From: DATAGZ01 sp036263455
GTDB lineage: Bacteria > Pseudomonadota > Alphaproteobacteria > Dongiales > Dongiaceae
Direction of reading: 5' to 3'
NCBI GenBank assembly: GCA_036263455.1
Contig: DATAGZ010000017.1
Location: 1 to 64,000, forward strand
Length of the DNA: 64,000 bases
The notes below the pieces were generated by a model. It was not told where the DNA came from and did not search any database. It was given only the letters and a program-made list of their open reading frames with translations. A program made the position numbers and the translations under genes. This document shows, in pieces, positions 32,243-40,799 of the stretch (positions are counted from its first letter, which is position 1; the number at the start of each line of letters is the position of its first letter).

Positions 32243-33906
32243 ACGATACTGTTGGAGGTAATACGAAAATGGCTATCAAGACTTTGGGTAACGATCTGCT
32301 GGATCTGCGCAGGCAATTCGACCCTTTTGACGACGCTTTCCGCGTCCTGGGTGCGCCGCCTTATAAGTTTCCCGAGATGACCGAAGCCTGGACCGAGGAG
32401 ATGTTGAGTAAGGTGCGCGCGCTGAGGGTCAAGCTCGACCGAGTACCGCCTTCCGAAGATGCAATGGATGTGAAAACCGCCCGCCTGCAGGCGGAAGAGC
32501 TCGAGCAGAAGCTCACCATGAAGCTGTGGGCGACGTTCCTGAGCGGCTATGACCATTCGCCGCTCGGTCGCATAACGGGTGCGCTTTCCTCATTGGATAC
32601 GGGAACGCCCGAGGACGAGGAGGCGCTGAAGCGTGGCGTGATTTCGAGCGCAGCCTATCTCGATTCCTGCGCGCAAGGCACGATCCTGGCAACCAAGTCT
32701 GGACGCGCGCCGCTCCAGAGCAGCCTCAAGCAGGCGGTGGGCCAATGGCGCAGCCTCCTGGAGGAAGGCGGTGCTTCGGTTGTGCCTGCCAGCAGCTCCG
32801 AGGCATTGAAGAGCACCATTCTGGATCTATTTCGGATGCACACGGCGCCTGCCATTGTCCGATATGCCGATGTCCTAGAGAAAACAATTTCGCCGCAAGC
32901 CCGCGGCGACGAACAGCCTGGCCTGTGCCATATCCGCGACGGCGCAGAGCATTACCAACAGCTCGTGGACACCAATACGGACCGGTTTGGCTCGGCCGAT
33001 TCAATCCATGCTTTTGGATTGTTGGAAATAGAGCGGTTACACGACAAGTTGCGAAAGATCTCGGGCAAGTCGGCCACGGCGAACGCGGATGTTGGCACGC
33101 TATTGCGCACAGGCGACGAGAGCGAAGCCCGCTATAAGGATGCAAAGGACTTCATGGATGAAGTCAATGAAGTGACCCGCGACGCCATGCAGAAATTTGC
33201 GAAATCCCTGGACATGTCTCCGGTGGGGCCTATGGCGATGGAGGAGATCCCCGCGCACCTCGCCCAGGCGGCGCCCAGCGCCTATTACTTCCCGGGTAAG
33301 AATGAGATGTATCCAGGCAAGATGATGGTCAATCCGCACCGGATGGTGGGCGAGCCGAAGGGTTATGCGCTCGCTATGGTTTATCACGAAGCCATTCCCG
33401 GTCATCACGCGCAGTTCGAATATGCGCGCAAGGCCAATTTGCTGAACTTCCGAAGAAGCGCCTGGTTCAATGCCTTTATCGAGGGTTGGGGCTTGTACTC
33501 GGAGGAGCTCGCCGAGGAAATGGGCCTGTATCCGACCAAGGCCGCCATGCGGGGCAAGTTGGCCATGGAGTTATTGCGCGCGGCGCGGCTCGTCGTGGAT
33601 ACCGGCCTGCACGCATTGGGCTGGTCTGTCCAGCAGGCGCGTGCCTACATGATCACCGCGGCAGGCCTGCAAGAGCGCGCGGCCACCAACGAAGTAGCAC
33701 GCTATATAGAATTTCCTGCCCAGGCGTTGTCCTATACAATCGGCAAAGTGCTTATCCTGCGCATGCGGGAGGAAGCGCGGCGCCGTCTGGGTCGCGCCTT
33801 CGATGTACGGGTCTTTCATGCCGAGATCTTGAAGCACGGCACGGTGCCGCTCTCCTCAATTGCCGAGAAGCTCAAAAAGGACAGCGCGGCGGCGGCGCTT
33901 GCGTAA
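32239..33906 (+). CDS. DUF885-family zinc metallopeptidase-like protein
   Basis: This 555-residue protein carries the DUF885 signature YHEAIPGHHAQFEYARKAN (about residue 380, read as HExxxGHH) and the downstream Glu segment FIEGWGLYSEELAEEMGLY. These residues form a gluzincin-like site. Characterised relatives are few but look like peptidases of the M3/oligopeptidase fold. There is no signal peptide, so it acts in the cytoplasm. The ATG at 32239 overlaps the MFS stop; an alternative ATG at 32269 has GGAGGT upstream and may be the real start. It could trim or proof-read the ligase products or confer self-resistance by hydrolysis. Confidence 0.75.
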   Translation: MNDTVGGNTKMAIKTLGNDLLDLRRQFDPFDDAFRVLGAPPYKFPEMTEAWTEEMLSKVRALRVKLDRVPPSEDAMDVKTARLQAEELEQKLTMKLWATFLSGYDHSPLGRITGALSSLDTGTPEDEEALKRGVISSAAYLDSCAQGTILATKSGRAPLQSSLKQAVGQWRSLLEEGGASVVPASSSEALKSTILDLFRMHTAPAIVRYADVLEKTISPQARGDEQPGLCHIRDGAEHYQQLVDTNTDRFGSADSIHAFGLLEIERLHDKLRKISGKSATANADVGTLLRTGDESEARYKDAKDFMDEVNEVTRDAMQKFAKSLDMSPVGPMAMEEIPAHLAQAAPSAYYFPGKNEMYPGKMMVNPHRMVGEPKGYALAMVYHEAIPGHHAQFEYARKANLLNFRRSAWFNAFIEGWGLYSEELAEEMGLYPTKAAMRGKLAMELLRAARLVVDTGLHALGWSVQQARAYMITAAGLQERAATNEVARYIEFPAQALSYTIGKVLILRMREEARRRLGRAFDVRVFHAEILKHGTVPLSSIAEKLKKDSAAAALA

Positions 33907-34022
33907 AGGACGGATTGCTGGATGAATTTACGCCAATGGCGAGGAATCGCAGCAGCCTACTTGTCGGTTCTTTGTGCCGCTGATAGGATTTCCAGCAATA
34001 AACAGGGCCAAAAAGGAACATC

Positions 34023-34784
34023 ATGATTCAGGCGGACAAGGCTAGGCGATTCGCGGATTTGCATACTCCGGGAAACCCCGTCGTACTCTACAATATCTGG
34101 GATGCGGGCGGCGCCAAGGCCGTGGCCAATGCCGGCGGCAAGGCGATCGCAACGGGCAGTTGGTCTCTTGCCGCGGCGCATGGGTATGACGATGGCGAGA
34201 TAATTCCGCTGGACTTTCTTTTAAAGATCATAGGGCGCATCGTCGAAAGCGTGGATTTACCGGTGACGGTTGATTTCGAGAGCGGCTACGCCGAAGCGCC
34301 CAAGGCGCTTACGAACAATATTCATCGTCTCCTGCAGACTGGCGCGATCGGATTAAATTTCGAGGACCAGATCATTGGTGGCGAAGGTCTCTACTCACCT
34401 GACAAGCAGGCGAAGAGGATCGAGGCTGTCCGTGACGCTTGCGAGCAAGCGGGAATTCCCGCTTTCATCAATGCGCGGACGGATCTGTTCCTAAAGGAGC
34501 GCGATCCGAAAAAACATGCGGTGTTGGTGGATGAAGCCATCGCGAGGGGTAAAGTCTACGAGAAAGCGGGCGCCGATGGTTTCTTCATTCCCGCCTTGAC
34601 AGACCTTACCTCCATTACCCGTATCTGCGAGGCAACGCCGTTGCCGGTGAATACCATGATGCTTGGCGCACTGACATCGATTAATGATGTGGCTGCGTGC
34701 GGCGTTGCGCGTGTCAGTTTCGGCCCAGGCCCTTATATGCAAGCCGTGCAGGCGATTGCCGATCAATTTGCCGCCCTTCATTAA
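34023..34784 (+). CDS. Isocitrate lyase/PEP mutase-family lyase
   Basis: This 253-residue alpha/beta barrel protein of the ICL/PEPM superfamily contains VLYNIWDAGGAKAVANAGGKAIATGS, VTVDFESGYAE (metal Asp/Glu), IGLNFEDQI and FINARTDLFLKE. The EDKxxxxxNS signature of true phosphonate-forming PEP mutase is absent (EDQIIGGEGLY instead), so it is more likely a C-C lyase acting on a 2-hydroxy or malate-type acid, or an uncharacterised family member. It follows the DUF885 gene by 117 nt and probably shares its transcript. It might supply glyoxylate or pyruvate for building-block synthesis, but that is inference. Confidence 0.8.
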   Translation: MIQADKARRFADLHTPGNPVVLYNIWDAGGAKAVANAGGKAIATGSWSLAAAHGYDDGEIIPLDFLLKIIGRIVESVDLPVTVDFESGYAEAPKALTNNIHRLLQTGAIGLNFEDQIIGGEGLYSPDKQAKRIEAVRDACEQAGIPAFINARTDLFLKERDPKKHAVLVDEAIARGKVYEKAGADGFFIPALTDLTSITRICEATPLPVNTMMLGALTSINDVAACGVARVSFGPGPYMQAVQAIADQFAALH

Positions 34785-35614
34785 GGATGCGCTGATTACC
34801 CTGGCAGAACTTGATCCTATAGCTGCTCGGCGAGCGATAGCAGCAAACGAAAATTGCCTTATATACAGGATATATCGCTGCTATTCTTCATAATCAGCTA
34901 CGTCGCGCCTCAACTCGGTCGAGAAAAATATGGATTGCGCGATAAGCGAACGACCCCCCAGTTAGCTCTAACCCGGTGCTTTTATAGCTGGGACGGCTAC
35001 AGTAGTGCGTAAAAGTACAGGATAATACTCCTGTTTACTGGAAGAATTAGCCGGAATATGCATCGCTTCCGTGTATATTAAGCGCGAGGGTTTAGTCAGA
35101 AATTCGCCATTATCGCGGGATGAGTCTCGCAGACGCTGAGATCGAGATACACCGGCCACTGTCCAAGGCGCTTGGCATCTGATTTTGGCGTGTCTTCGCG
35201 ACAAATCCGAGGAAAATAAATGAGGGGCTAGTCCCGTCGCTTGAGAATAAACCGGCCAGTCACGCGGCTATATTAGCAGCGAGCCGCTGCCGTATCAGCG
35301 ATAGCATGCGCTGGAGACAAGATCCGCGAAAGAGGACCCACAAAGGTTAACGTTTATAAAATTCTCTTTTGTATAAAAACACTATTTTAGTTGCATATCA
35401 GCTCATGAAATATCTCGCTAGAATGCATCGTTTTTTGGGGGCGTCTGGGATTGAAATCTCGTGTAATTTCAATGACTTATTTCATCCTACCATCTCGAAA
35501 TACCTATAGGAAAACACATTTCAATTATCTAAAACATACTTTAGATAATCTGGATAGCTTGACTGCATTAAGAATGGTAGAGAAAACCATCACCATTAAT
35601 GGACGTATTTCCGA
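34785..35614. other. 830-nt intergenic region before the N-N operon
   Basis: No credible gene is seen; the open frames are short, lack ribosome binding sites and resemble no family. The first 100 nt contain GCAGC/GCTGC-type repeats able to fold (AGCGATAGCAGC near 34832 with GCTGCTAT near 34883). The last 250 nt are very AT-rich and include the inverted repeat at 35524-35549 and a TTGACT at 35559. This spacing marks the control region of the following operon. Confidence 0.5.
35524..35549. promoter_or_regulatory. Perfect inverted repeat, putative operator of the N-N operon
   Basis: ATTATCTAAA (35524-35533) and TTTAGATAAT (35540-35549) are perfect 10-nt complements around ACATAC, 66 nt before the hydroxylase ATG. 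The core TCTAAA-N6-TTTA recurs at 42155-42170 just upstream of the LysR gene, suggesting that this regulator binds both. Confidence 0.55.
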
Positions 35615-36928
35615 ATGACATCGACAACCACTGATATATTAGGGATTGGCTTCGGGCCTTCTAATTTAGCGTTAGCTGTTGCCTACGAAGAAAGTCCAGC
35701 CGTTCAGGCCAATCTCGAGCTTAAATTTACGGAACGAGATGATGGCGTGTATTGGCATCGCGGAATGCTCATCCCATGGACGGTGAGCCAAGTATCCTTC
35801 GTGAAAGATCTGGCCACGTTGCGCAATCCGCGGAGCAAGTTCACATATCTTAATTATCTGAAGTCAATCGACCGTCTCGATGAATTTATCAATCTCGGCA
35901 CATTCAACCCTTATCGCCATGAAATTTCCGACTATCTGTCATGGGTAGCCGAAAACATCACCCAGACTGAATGCCTCTTTAATTACGAGTGCGAGCGTTT
36001 GTCTCCGGTCATGGAAGATGGTCGGGTGATCAAATGGGCTGCCCATTATACCAATGGCGAGGTGATCGCTGCGCGCGACGTCGTTCTCTCCATCGGGCGG
36101 GACCTTTATATTCCCGAAATTTTCCGCCCCCTGCTGGGCACGCGGGTTTTCCACTCCGAAAACTATCTCTCCGCCATTCATCAATATGCATCCAAGCCGA
36201 ATTTGCGCGTTGCAGTCATCGGATCGGCGCAGAGCTCTGCGGAGATTTTCCGCGCCGTGCACGATGATCTTCCCTCTTGCTCACCTACCATTATCATGAG
36301 GAAGATAGGTTTCCGTTATTATGAAACCAATCCCTTCTTCAACGAGCTCTTCTATCCGTCGCAGGTGGAAAATTTCTACTCCCTGGGCAAGAGCGCCCGA
36401 GAGAGCATTCTCGAGCAGATGCATTACACCAATTATGGCGGCGTTGCGCCTTATCTCTTGAACGAGCTCTATCGCTTAATCTATCAGCAGCGCGCGCGAG
36501 GCCAGAAGGTCAGCAAAATCGTGACGACATCGGATATTGTCGAGGCGCGCAGCGAATCAAGCGGAATCCGCCTGGTCATGAAAGATATCCTGACCGGAAA
36601 GGTGACCGAGGCTGTCTATGACTTAGTGATTCTCGGGACGGGTTTCGAAAACAAGCCACCTCGTCTGATGGACAGCATCAGCGAGCATCTTGAACAGGAC
36701 AGTGACCTGCCCGTCACCCGTTTTTATGGCGTTCGAGCGCTTCCTCACGTGGAGGCCGGGCTTTATCTACAGGGCTATTCGGAAGCAACGCATGGCATCT
36801 CCGATTCGTTGCTCAGCATTTTGGCTTTTCGCTCGATGGAAATTCTTGAGGCGATCGCGAAAACCCGAGGGCACGAGGAATCGGAGAGTCTTCGGAAGAT
36901 GTCAGTCAAGCACGCGGAGCCAGCTTGA
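35615..36928 (+). CDS. L-lysine/L-ornithine N-monooxygenase
   Basis: This 437-residue flavin-dependent N-hydroxylase belongs to the SidA/PvdA/IucD family. It has the FAD motif GIGFGPSN (10-17), the substrate-proximal YWHRGMLIPWTVSQVSFVKDL and LATLRNPRSKFTYLNYL, the NADPH motif VAVIGSAQSSAEIF (about 200) and the family C-terminal motif ATHGISDSLLS (about 391). It hydroxylates the side-chain amine of lysine or ornithine. In siderophore clusters the partner is an acyltransferase. Here the partners are a cupin and a MetRS-like enzyme, as for the N6-lysine hydroxylases Spb38 and Tri26 of hydrazine pathways. Lysine is therefore the likelier substrate. It is the first gene of the operon; the next starts 34 nt later. 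Confidence 0.88.
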   Translation: MTSTTTDILGIGFGPSNLALAVAYEESPAVQANLELKFTERDDGVYWHRGMLIPWTVSQVSFVKDLATLRNPRSKFTYLNYLKSIDRLDEFINLGTFNPYRHEISDYLSWVAENITQTECLFNYECERLSPVMEDGRVIKWAAHYTNGEVIAARDVVLSIGRDLYIPEIFRPLLGTRVFHSENYLSAIHQYASKPNLRVAVIGSAQSSAEIFRAVHDDLPSCSPTIIMRKIGFRYYETNPFFNELFYPSQVENFYSLGKSARESILEQMHYTNYGGVAPYLLNELYRLIYQQRARGQKVSKIVTTSDIVEARSESSGIRLVMKDILTGKVTEAVYDLVILGTGFENKPPRLMDSISEHLEQDSDLPVTRFYGVRALPHVEAGLYLQGYSEATHGISDSLLSILAFRSMEILEAIAKTRGHEESESLRKMSVKHAEPA

Positions 36929-36962
36929 TGGCGCGAAAGCCTAACCACGTGGAGAATAAACA

Positions 36963-37328
36963 ATGCCTGTGAAATACATGGATTGGTCGGAACTGGTTCA
37001 TGAGTACGACCTCGACGCCAAGCGATTGCTCCCTTTCGACGCCCTTAAGGCGCCCTTCGAAGGCGCCTGGTGTGTTGTCCGGCCCCGTACCGTGTCCCTG
37101 TGGCATGAACATCACGAACGCGAGCTCTTTATCGGCATTTCCGGTACGGCTGAGGTGAAGATGGATGAAAAGATTTACCCTATCAGCAAAGGAGATATCA
37201 TCGCGATTCCGCCGTACACGCACCATTGCATTATCAATAATGGTACCAATGATTTTCACATGTATAGCATCTGGTGGGATCGCGCGCTCGCATTAAATTA
37301 TATCGAAGCCGCGGGGGAGAAAAGCTGA
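36963..37328 (+). CDS. Cupin subunit of a split hydrazine (N-N) synthase
   Basis: This 121-residue single-domain cupin shows WHEHHERELFIGISG (about 40-55; HxH and Glu metal ligands) and the second cupin motif IAIPPYTHHCIINNG with its His. In Streptomyces Spb40 and Tri28 a cupin domain is fused to a methionyl-tRNA-synthetase-like domain, and the zinc cupin performs the N-N bond-forming rearrangement of the hydroxylysine-glycine ester. Here it is a free-standing protein whose TGA lies 2 nt before the ATG of the synthetase-like gene, in another frame. Co-translation would favour a complex. The fold is certain; the N-N role rests on gene neighbourhood. Confidence 0.8.
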   Translation: MPVKYMDWSELVHEYDLDAKRLLPFDALKAPFEGAWCVVRPRTVSLWHEHHERELFIGISGTAEVKMDEKIYPISKGDIIAIPPYTHHCIINNGTNDFHMYSIWWDRALALNYIEAAGEKS

Positions 37329-37330
37329 CT

Positions 37331-38929
37331 ATGTCGCGCCTAATTGTCACTGCTGCGCCGCCGACCTCGAACGGCGATTTGCATATCGGTCATTTGTCAG
37401 GCCCATATTTGGGAGCGGATGTATTCGCCAGGGCGCGCCGCCAACTCGGCGATGACGTCCTGCTGGTCAGCTATTCAGACGATAATCAAAGTTACGTTCA
37501 ACGAAAAGCCCTTCAGCAGGGTACTACCCCGTCTGCCATTGCCCGGCGTTTCGGAACGACGATTGCCGATACGCTTCTAAAGTCCAATATCAAATTGGAC
37601 CATTTTCTCTACTCACTCGACAATCCCATTCTCGTCAATGCGCTTCATCGCTTCTATGAGGCCGCAAAGGCCGATAATGTCCTGTCCCGCAAGGAAGCAG
37701 AAATCCCCTATTTCGACACATACCAGGTCTGGGGTTACGAGGCTTTCGCGCGCGGTAGCTGTCCCAATTGCGGTGGATCGACTGACACCAGCCAATGTGA
37801 ATCCTGTGCATTTCCACCGGTGATCGAGGACATGACGGATATTCGCTGTATCCTCGATGGAAGCGCCGCACGCAAAAGGAAGGTGGAGCAGATTTTCCTC
37901 GATATAGAGGCGCATCGGCCGCTTCTCACCAAGCTATGCGAGCACGCTAAATTTCGTCCGCAGCTTGCCGCGTTCATGGACGAGGTGCTGTCGCAACCCA
38001 TGCGTCCGTGGGCGATCTCACGGCCCCATGATTACGGTCCGCCGGTCCCCGACGATCCATCCGCAACGCTGCACACCTGGTTTGGGGGCATCGCGGGATA
38101 TTATGCTACCTCTCAGGAGTGGGCAAAGAAGATCGGCCAACCCGAACGGTGGCGCGATTATTGGGAAAATCCTGAGTGCGGGATCGTCCACTTTATCGGG
38201 TTTGACTGTTCTTTCAGCCACGCGGTGGTCTATCCTTCACTGCTCTCCCATCTGCCGATGGCGCCTTCGGTGATCCAGATCTTCACTAATAAATTTCTGC
38301 TGCTGCAAGGCCACGGCTTCTCCACCAGCCGGGGATTGGCCATATGGGCAAACGAATTTCTGGATTATGTGGAGGCGGACGCCCTCCGCTATTTCTTGGC
38401 GTTGAATGCGCCAGAAACGCAGGAGACCAATTTCGATCTTGCCGATTTTCAACGTACGATCAATACAGATCTTCACGATGTCTTCGCGCAGGCGATAACG
38501 GCCCTCGAGTCAAACCGCATGGCGGTGGCCGCAGAGGTCGGGATTGTGGAAGAGAGATTAAATCCGCTGCGCACGACGTTTCTCCAGGCATGCAGCGTGG
38601 AGGATTTCTCCTTGACCACCATGGCAAAGGTTCTTCAATCCATTATTGGGCTGATCCGCCGGGCAAAGCCCGCCGAGCTTTATCCGTTGCTGGCGGTGTA
38701 TGCCACGGTGGCGCAGGCGCTCCAACCATCGTTCTCGAAGCAATTGGCCAGGTATCTTCGCTTGCCCAAATCCTGGGGGCGCGACTGGCTGCTCACCGGT
38801 AAGGGCCTGCGCGAATTGAGCCCCCTCGCTTCGTCGGCCGACGGCCGCCCTGAATTCGCCCGTGTAAGCGACAGTGTCGTACGCAAGTTTCAGCATGTCA
38901 TCGATTCGCTTACTCTTACGCCTGCCTGA
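37331..38929 (+). CDS. Methionyl-tRNA-synthetase-like amino-acid-activating subunit of hydrazine synthase
   Basis: This 532-residue class-I synthetase-like protein contains a HIGH motif (DLHIGHLSGPYLGAD, His18-His21), a zinc-knuckle CPNCGG...CESC (about 142-157) and YWENPECGIVHFIGFDCSFSHAVV. At the KMSKS position it has GHGFSTSRGLAI, so the two canonical lysines are lost. It is short for MetRS and lacks a full anticodon-binding domain, consistent with activating an amino acid (glycine in the known pathway) and passing it to hydroxylysine rather than to tRNA. ATG at 37331 follows the cupin stop by 2 nt. A duplicate housekeeping MetRS is unlikely given the changed motif and the neighbours. Confidence 0.85.
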   Translation: MSRLIVTAAPPTSNGDLHIGHLSGPYLGADVFARARRQLGDDVLLVSYSDDNQSYVQRKALQQGTTPSAIARRFGTTIADTLLKSNIKLDHFLYSLDNPILVNALHRFYEAAKADNVLSRKEAEIPYFDTYQVWGYEAFARGSCPNCGGSTDTSQCESCAFPPVIEDMTDIRCILDGSAARKRKVEQIFLDIEAHRPLLTKLCEHAKFRPQLAAFMDEVLSQPMRPWAISRPHDYGPPVPDDPSATLHTWFGGIAGYYATSQEWAKKIGQPERWRDYWENPECGIVHFIGFDCSFSHAVVYPSLLSHLPMAPSVIQIFTNKFLLLQGHGFSTSRGLAIWANEFLDYVEADALRYFLALNAPETQETNFDLADFQRTINTDLHDVFAQAITALESNRMAVAAEVGIVEERLNPLRTTFLQACSVEDFSLTTMAKVLQSIIGLIRRAKPAELYPLLAVYATVAQALQPSFSKQLARYLRLPKSWGRDWLLTGKGLRELSPLASSADGRPEFARVSDSVVRKFQHVIDSLTLTPA

Positions 38930-38932
38930 AAG

Positions 38933-40099
38933 ATGAAACTCGTCATCGTCGGTGGCGGCGTTATCGGGTGCGCTATTGCCTACATGGCGACGCGGCGAGG
39001 TTGGGACACCACCCTCCTTGAATCGGGAGGAATAGGAGCGCAAGGCGCTACTTTTTATTCCGGTGGCCTGCTGCGCGCATTCGATCCAGACGCGCAGCTG
39101 GTTGGGGTGGCGGCCCATGGCATTCAAGCGTTCCGCCAATGGGCAGAACTGGGACTGCCTGGTGATTGTGGATTTATGCAGACTGGGGCATTTTATTTCA
39201 TAGCACCCGGTCGCGAACGCGCCGCTGAAAGTATCGCTGGCGATTTAATGCGGAGCGGCTATCCCGTCGAGTTTCTTCCTAAGAAAGAAGTGCTTTCCCG
39301 TTTTCCTGCGATCCGGGATGGCGCGTGGGTGGCTGCTATCTATGAGCCGTGGGGCGGGTATGGAGATGTCCGTCAGACTGCGGTTTCCCTTGCGGAAGGA
39401 TTAGGAGAAAAAGGCCATATCCTTACTGGCCAGAAAGTATTGGGCATTCGCAGGGTTGGGGATTCCGGTGTGGTGCTTGAAACCGCCGGTGGGAAAATCG
39501 ATGCAGACCGGGTTGTTCTGGCTGCGGGCGCGGGTACCGCCGCCATTCTCCAAGCTTCCGGCATCAAACTTGCCGAGCAGCAATGGCTTAGGGCGCGGAG
39601 CATCGGCGTACCCTGCTTCGCCATTGAGGAGCCGCGCGGCGTGGATTTTCCTTTCGTTGGTATCGATGAGGTCCACGAGACTTTCCTACGTCCGGCGGGG
39701 CCTAATCGCTATATGGTCGGCGCCAATCTGGATCGGTGGCTGGATGCCGATGAGCTTCCACCGCCGCTGACTGTCGATCATGCAGAAGATGCGCGCCGTC
39801 GTGGCGCCCATACTTTGGATATCCTGCGAGCAGCCCGCTGGCAGGGCGGCGTCAACGGTTATGACGGCTATACCGAAAACCGACGCCCGATCATCGGTGC
39901 GGTTCAGGATTTTCCGGCGCTTTATCTCGCCATGGGTTTTTCTGGCCGTGGCTATAAAATCACGCTCGCTATCGCTGCGGCAATAGTCTCGGAATTTCTG
40001 GGCGGTAAGCCGGACAATCAGATGGAAGCTCTATGCCCACACAGGGTTTTCGACGCCTACCGGGTTGCCCCGATTACTCGCGCCGCCATGCCGAGCTAA
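38933..40099 (+). CDS. D-amino-acid-oxidase/glycine-oxidase-like FAD enzyme
   Basis: This 388-residue DAO-family flavoenzyme has the N-terminal LVIVGGGVIGCAIAYMATRRG FAD loop (read in parts), GATFYSGGLLRAF, VVLAAGAGTAAIL and the C-terminal family stretch GYTENRRPIIG...LYLAMGFSGRGYKI. In the s56-p1 and triacsin pathways a DAO-like protein (Spb36, Tri27) oxidatively cleaves N6-(carboxymethylamino)lysine and releases hydrazinoacetic acid. Gene order hydroxylase-cupin-MetRS-DAO here reproduces that set. It starts 3 nt after the synthetase-like gene and ends overlapping the convergent GST gene by 4 nt. Sarcosine- or glycine-oxidase activity is the fallback annotation. Confidence 0.85.
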   Translation: MKLVIVGGGVIGCAIAYMATRRGWDTTLLESGGIGAQGATFYSGGLLRAFDPDAQLVGVAAHGIQAFRQWAELGLPGDCGFMQTGAFYFIAPGRERAAESIAGDLMRSGYPVEFLPKKEVLSRFPAIRDGAWVAAIYEPWGGYGDVRQTAVSLAEGLGEKGHILTGQKVLGIRRVGDSGVVLETAGGKIDADRVVLAAGAGTAAILQASGIKLAEQQWLRARSIGVPCFAIEEPRGVDFPFVGIDEVHETFLRPAGPNRYMVGANLDRWLDADELPPPLTVDHAEDARRRGAHTLDILRAARWQGGVNGYDGYTENRRPIIGAVQDFPALYLAMGFSGRGYKITLAIAAAIVSEFLGGKPDNQMEALCPHRVFDAYRVAPITRAAMPS

Positions 40100-40734
40100 T
40101 ACAGCACCGACCGCTCCTTCGCGAGCAGGATCTCGGGGGTCGCCCAACGCGGCAAGTCACGTATTCTGTGCAACCATGCCGTCGTGGCAGGCCACTGCCT
40201 TATATCGAGATGGGCTTCGTCTGCCCAGAAGAGATACCCGCAGCTCGCAATATCCGCAATGGTTGGCCGCTCTCCTATGAGGAAATCATGGCCTTTTAGG
40301 TGCTGCTCCATACGGGCTAGATCCTTCAGCGCTCGCCCCCGTAAAAAAACGATCGCGCCGTCATCACGGTTTCTTGCGAAGCGATAGGCAAAGCGGAGAT
40401 TGGAAACCGAGAAACCGATCCGGTTGGTTTCCCAGGATAGCCATTCCAGGATGCGCCACTTGTCTTCCGCAGAGTTTCCTAAATAACCACCATAGGTTTC
40501 CGCGAGATAAAGAAGGATGACATTGGATTGGCAAAACGTTCGTGTCCCATGCTGCAGAACGGGGACTTCCTCGAAAAAATTGCTTTCCCGGAAAGCCTGC
40601 GGACGCTCGGCGTGCGGGAGAGCTAGATTGACGTGGCGGTATTCGGCTTCGATGCCCAGCAAGGCCAATAAAAGCGCGACTTTATACGAATGACCCGAGA
40701 GGTGGTTTCCATAAAAAATGGGAGCGCCGCTCAT
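40096..40734 (-). CDS. Glutathione S-transferase family protein
   Basis: This 212-residue GST has a thioredoxin-like N-domain (IFYGNHLSGHSYKVALLLALLG, then VPVLQHGTRTFCQSNVILLYLAETYGG with the conserved Ser/Asn for glutathione gamma-glutamyl binding). The helical C-domain contains FLIGERPTIADIASCGYLFWADE. It may detoxify reactive hydrazine-type intermediates or catalyse an isomerisation. It is convergent with the oxidase gene and codirectional with the following MFS gene, forming a second transcription unit of the cluster. Its relation to the N-N pathway is by position only. Confidence 0.85.
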   Translation of the reverse strand: MSGAPIFYGNHLSGHSYKVALLLALLGIEAEYRHVNLALPHAERPQAFRESNFFEEVPVLQHGTRTFCQSNVILLYLAETYGGYLGNSAEDKWRILEWLSWETNRIGFSVSNLRFAYRFARNRDDGAIVFLRGRALKDLARMEQHLKGHDFLIGERPTIADIASCGYLFWADEAHLDIRQWPATTAWLHRIRDLPRWATPEILLAKERSVLY

Positions 40735-40799
40735 GGGATGGTTTCAGCAACAGCGCGAAACGCATGAACGGAGCGGACTGATTCCACCATTCTGCCGGA

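Noticed and set aside
34023..34784. PEP mutase marking a phosphonate pathway next to ATP-grasp ligases (rhizocticin-like)
   Set aside because: The EDKxxxxxNS signature of true PEP mutase is missing (EDQIIGGEGLY instead) and no phosphonopyruvate decarboxylase or other phosphonate gene is nearby.
35615..36928. N-hydroxylase as part of a hydroxamate siderophore cluster
   Set aside because: No NIS synthetase, NRPS, acyltransferase, TonB receptor or siderophore exporter is present; the cupin, MetRS-like and DAO genes that follow fit N-N chemistry better.
37331..38929. Resistance copy of methionyl-tRNA synthetase
   Set aside because: The KMSKS lysines are lost, the anticodon domain is reduced and the gene is coupled to a cupin, which together disfavour tRNA charging.
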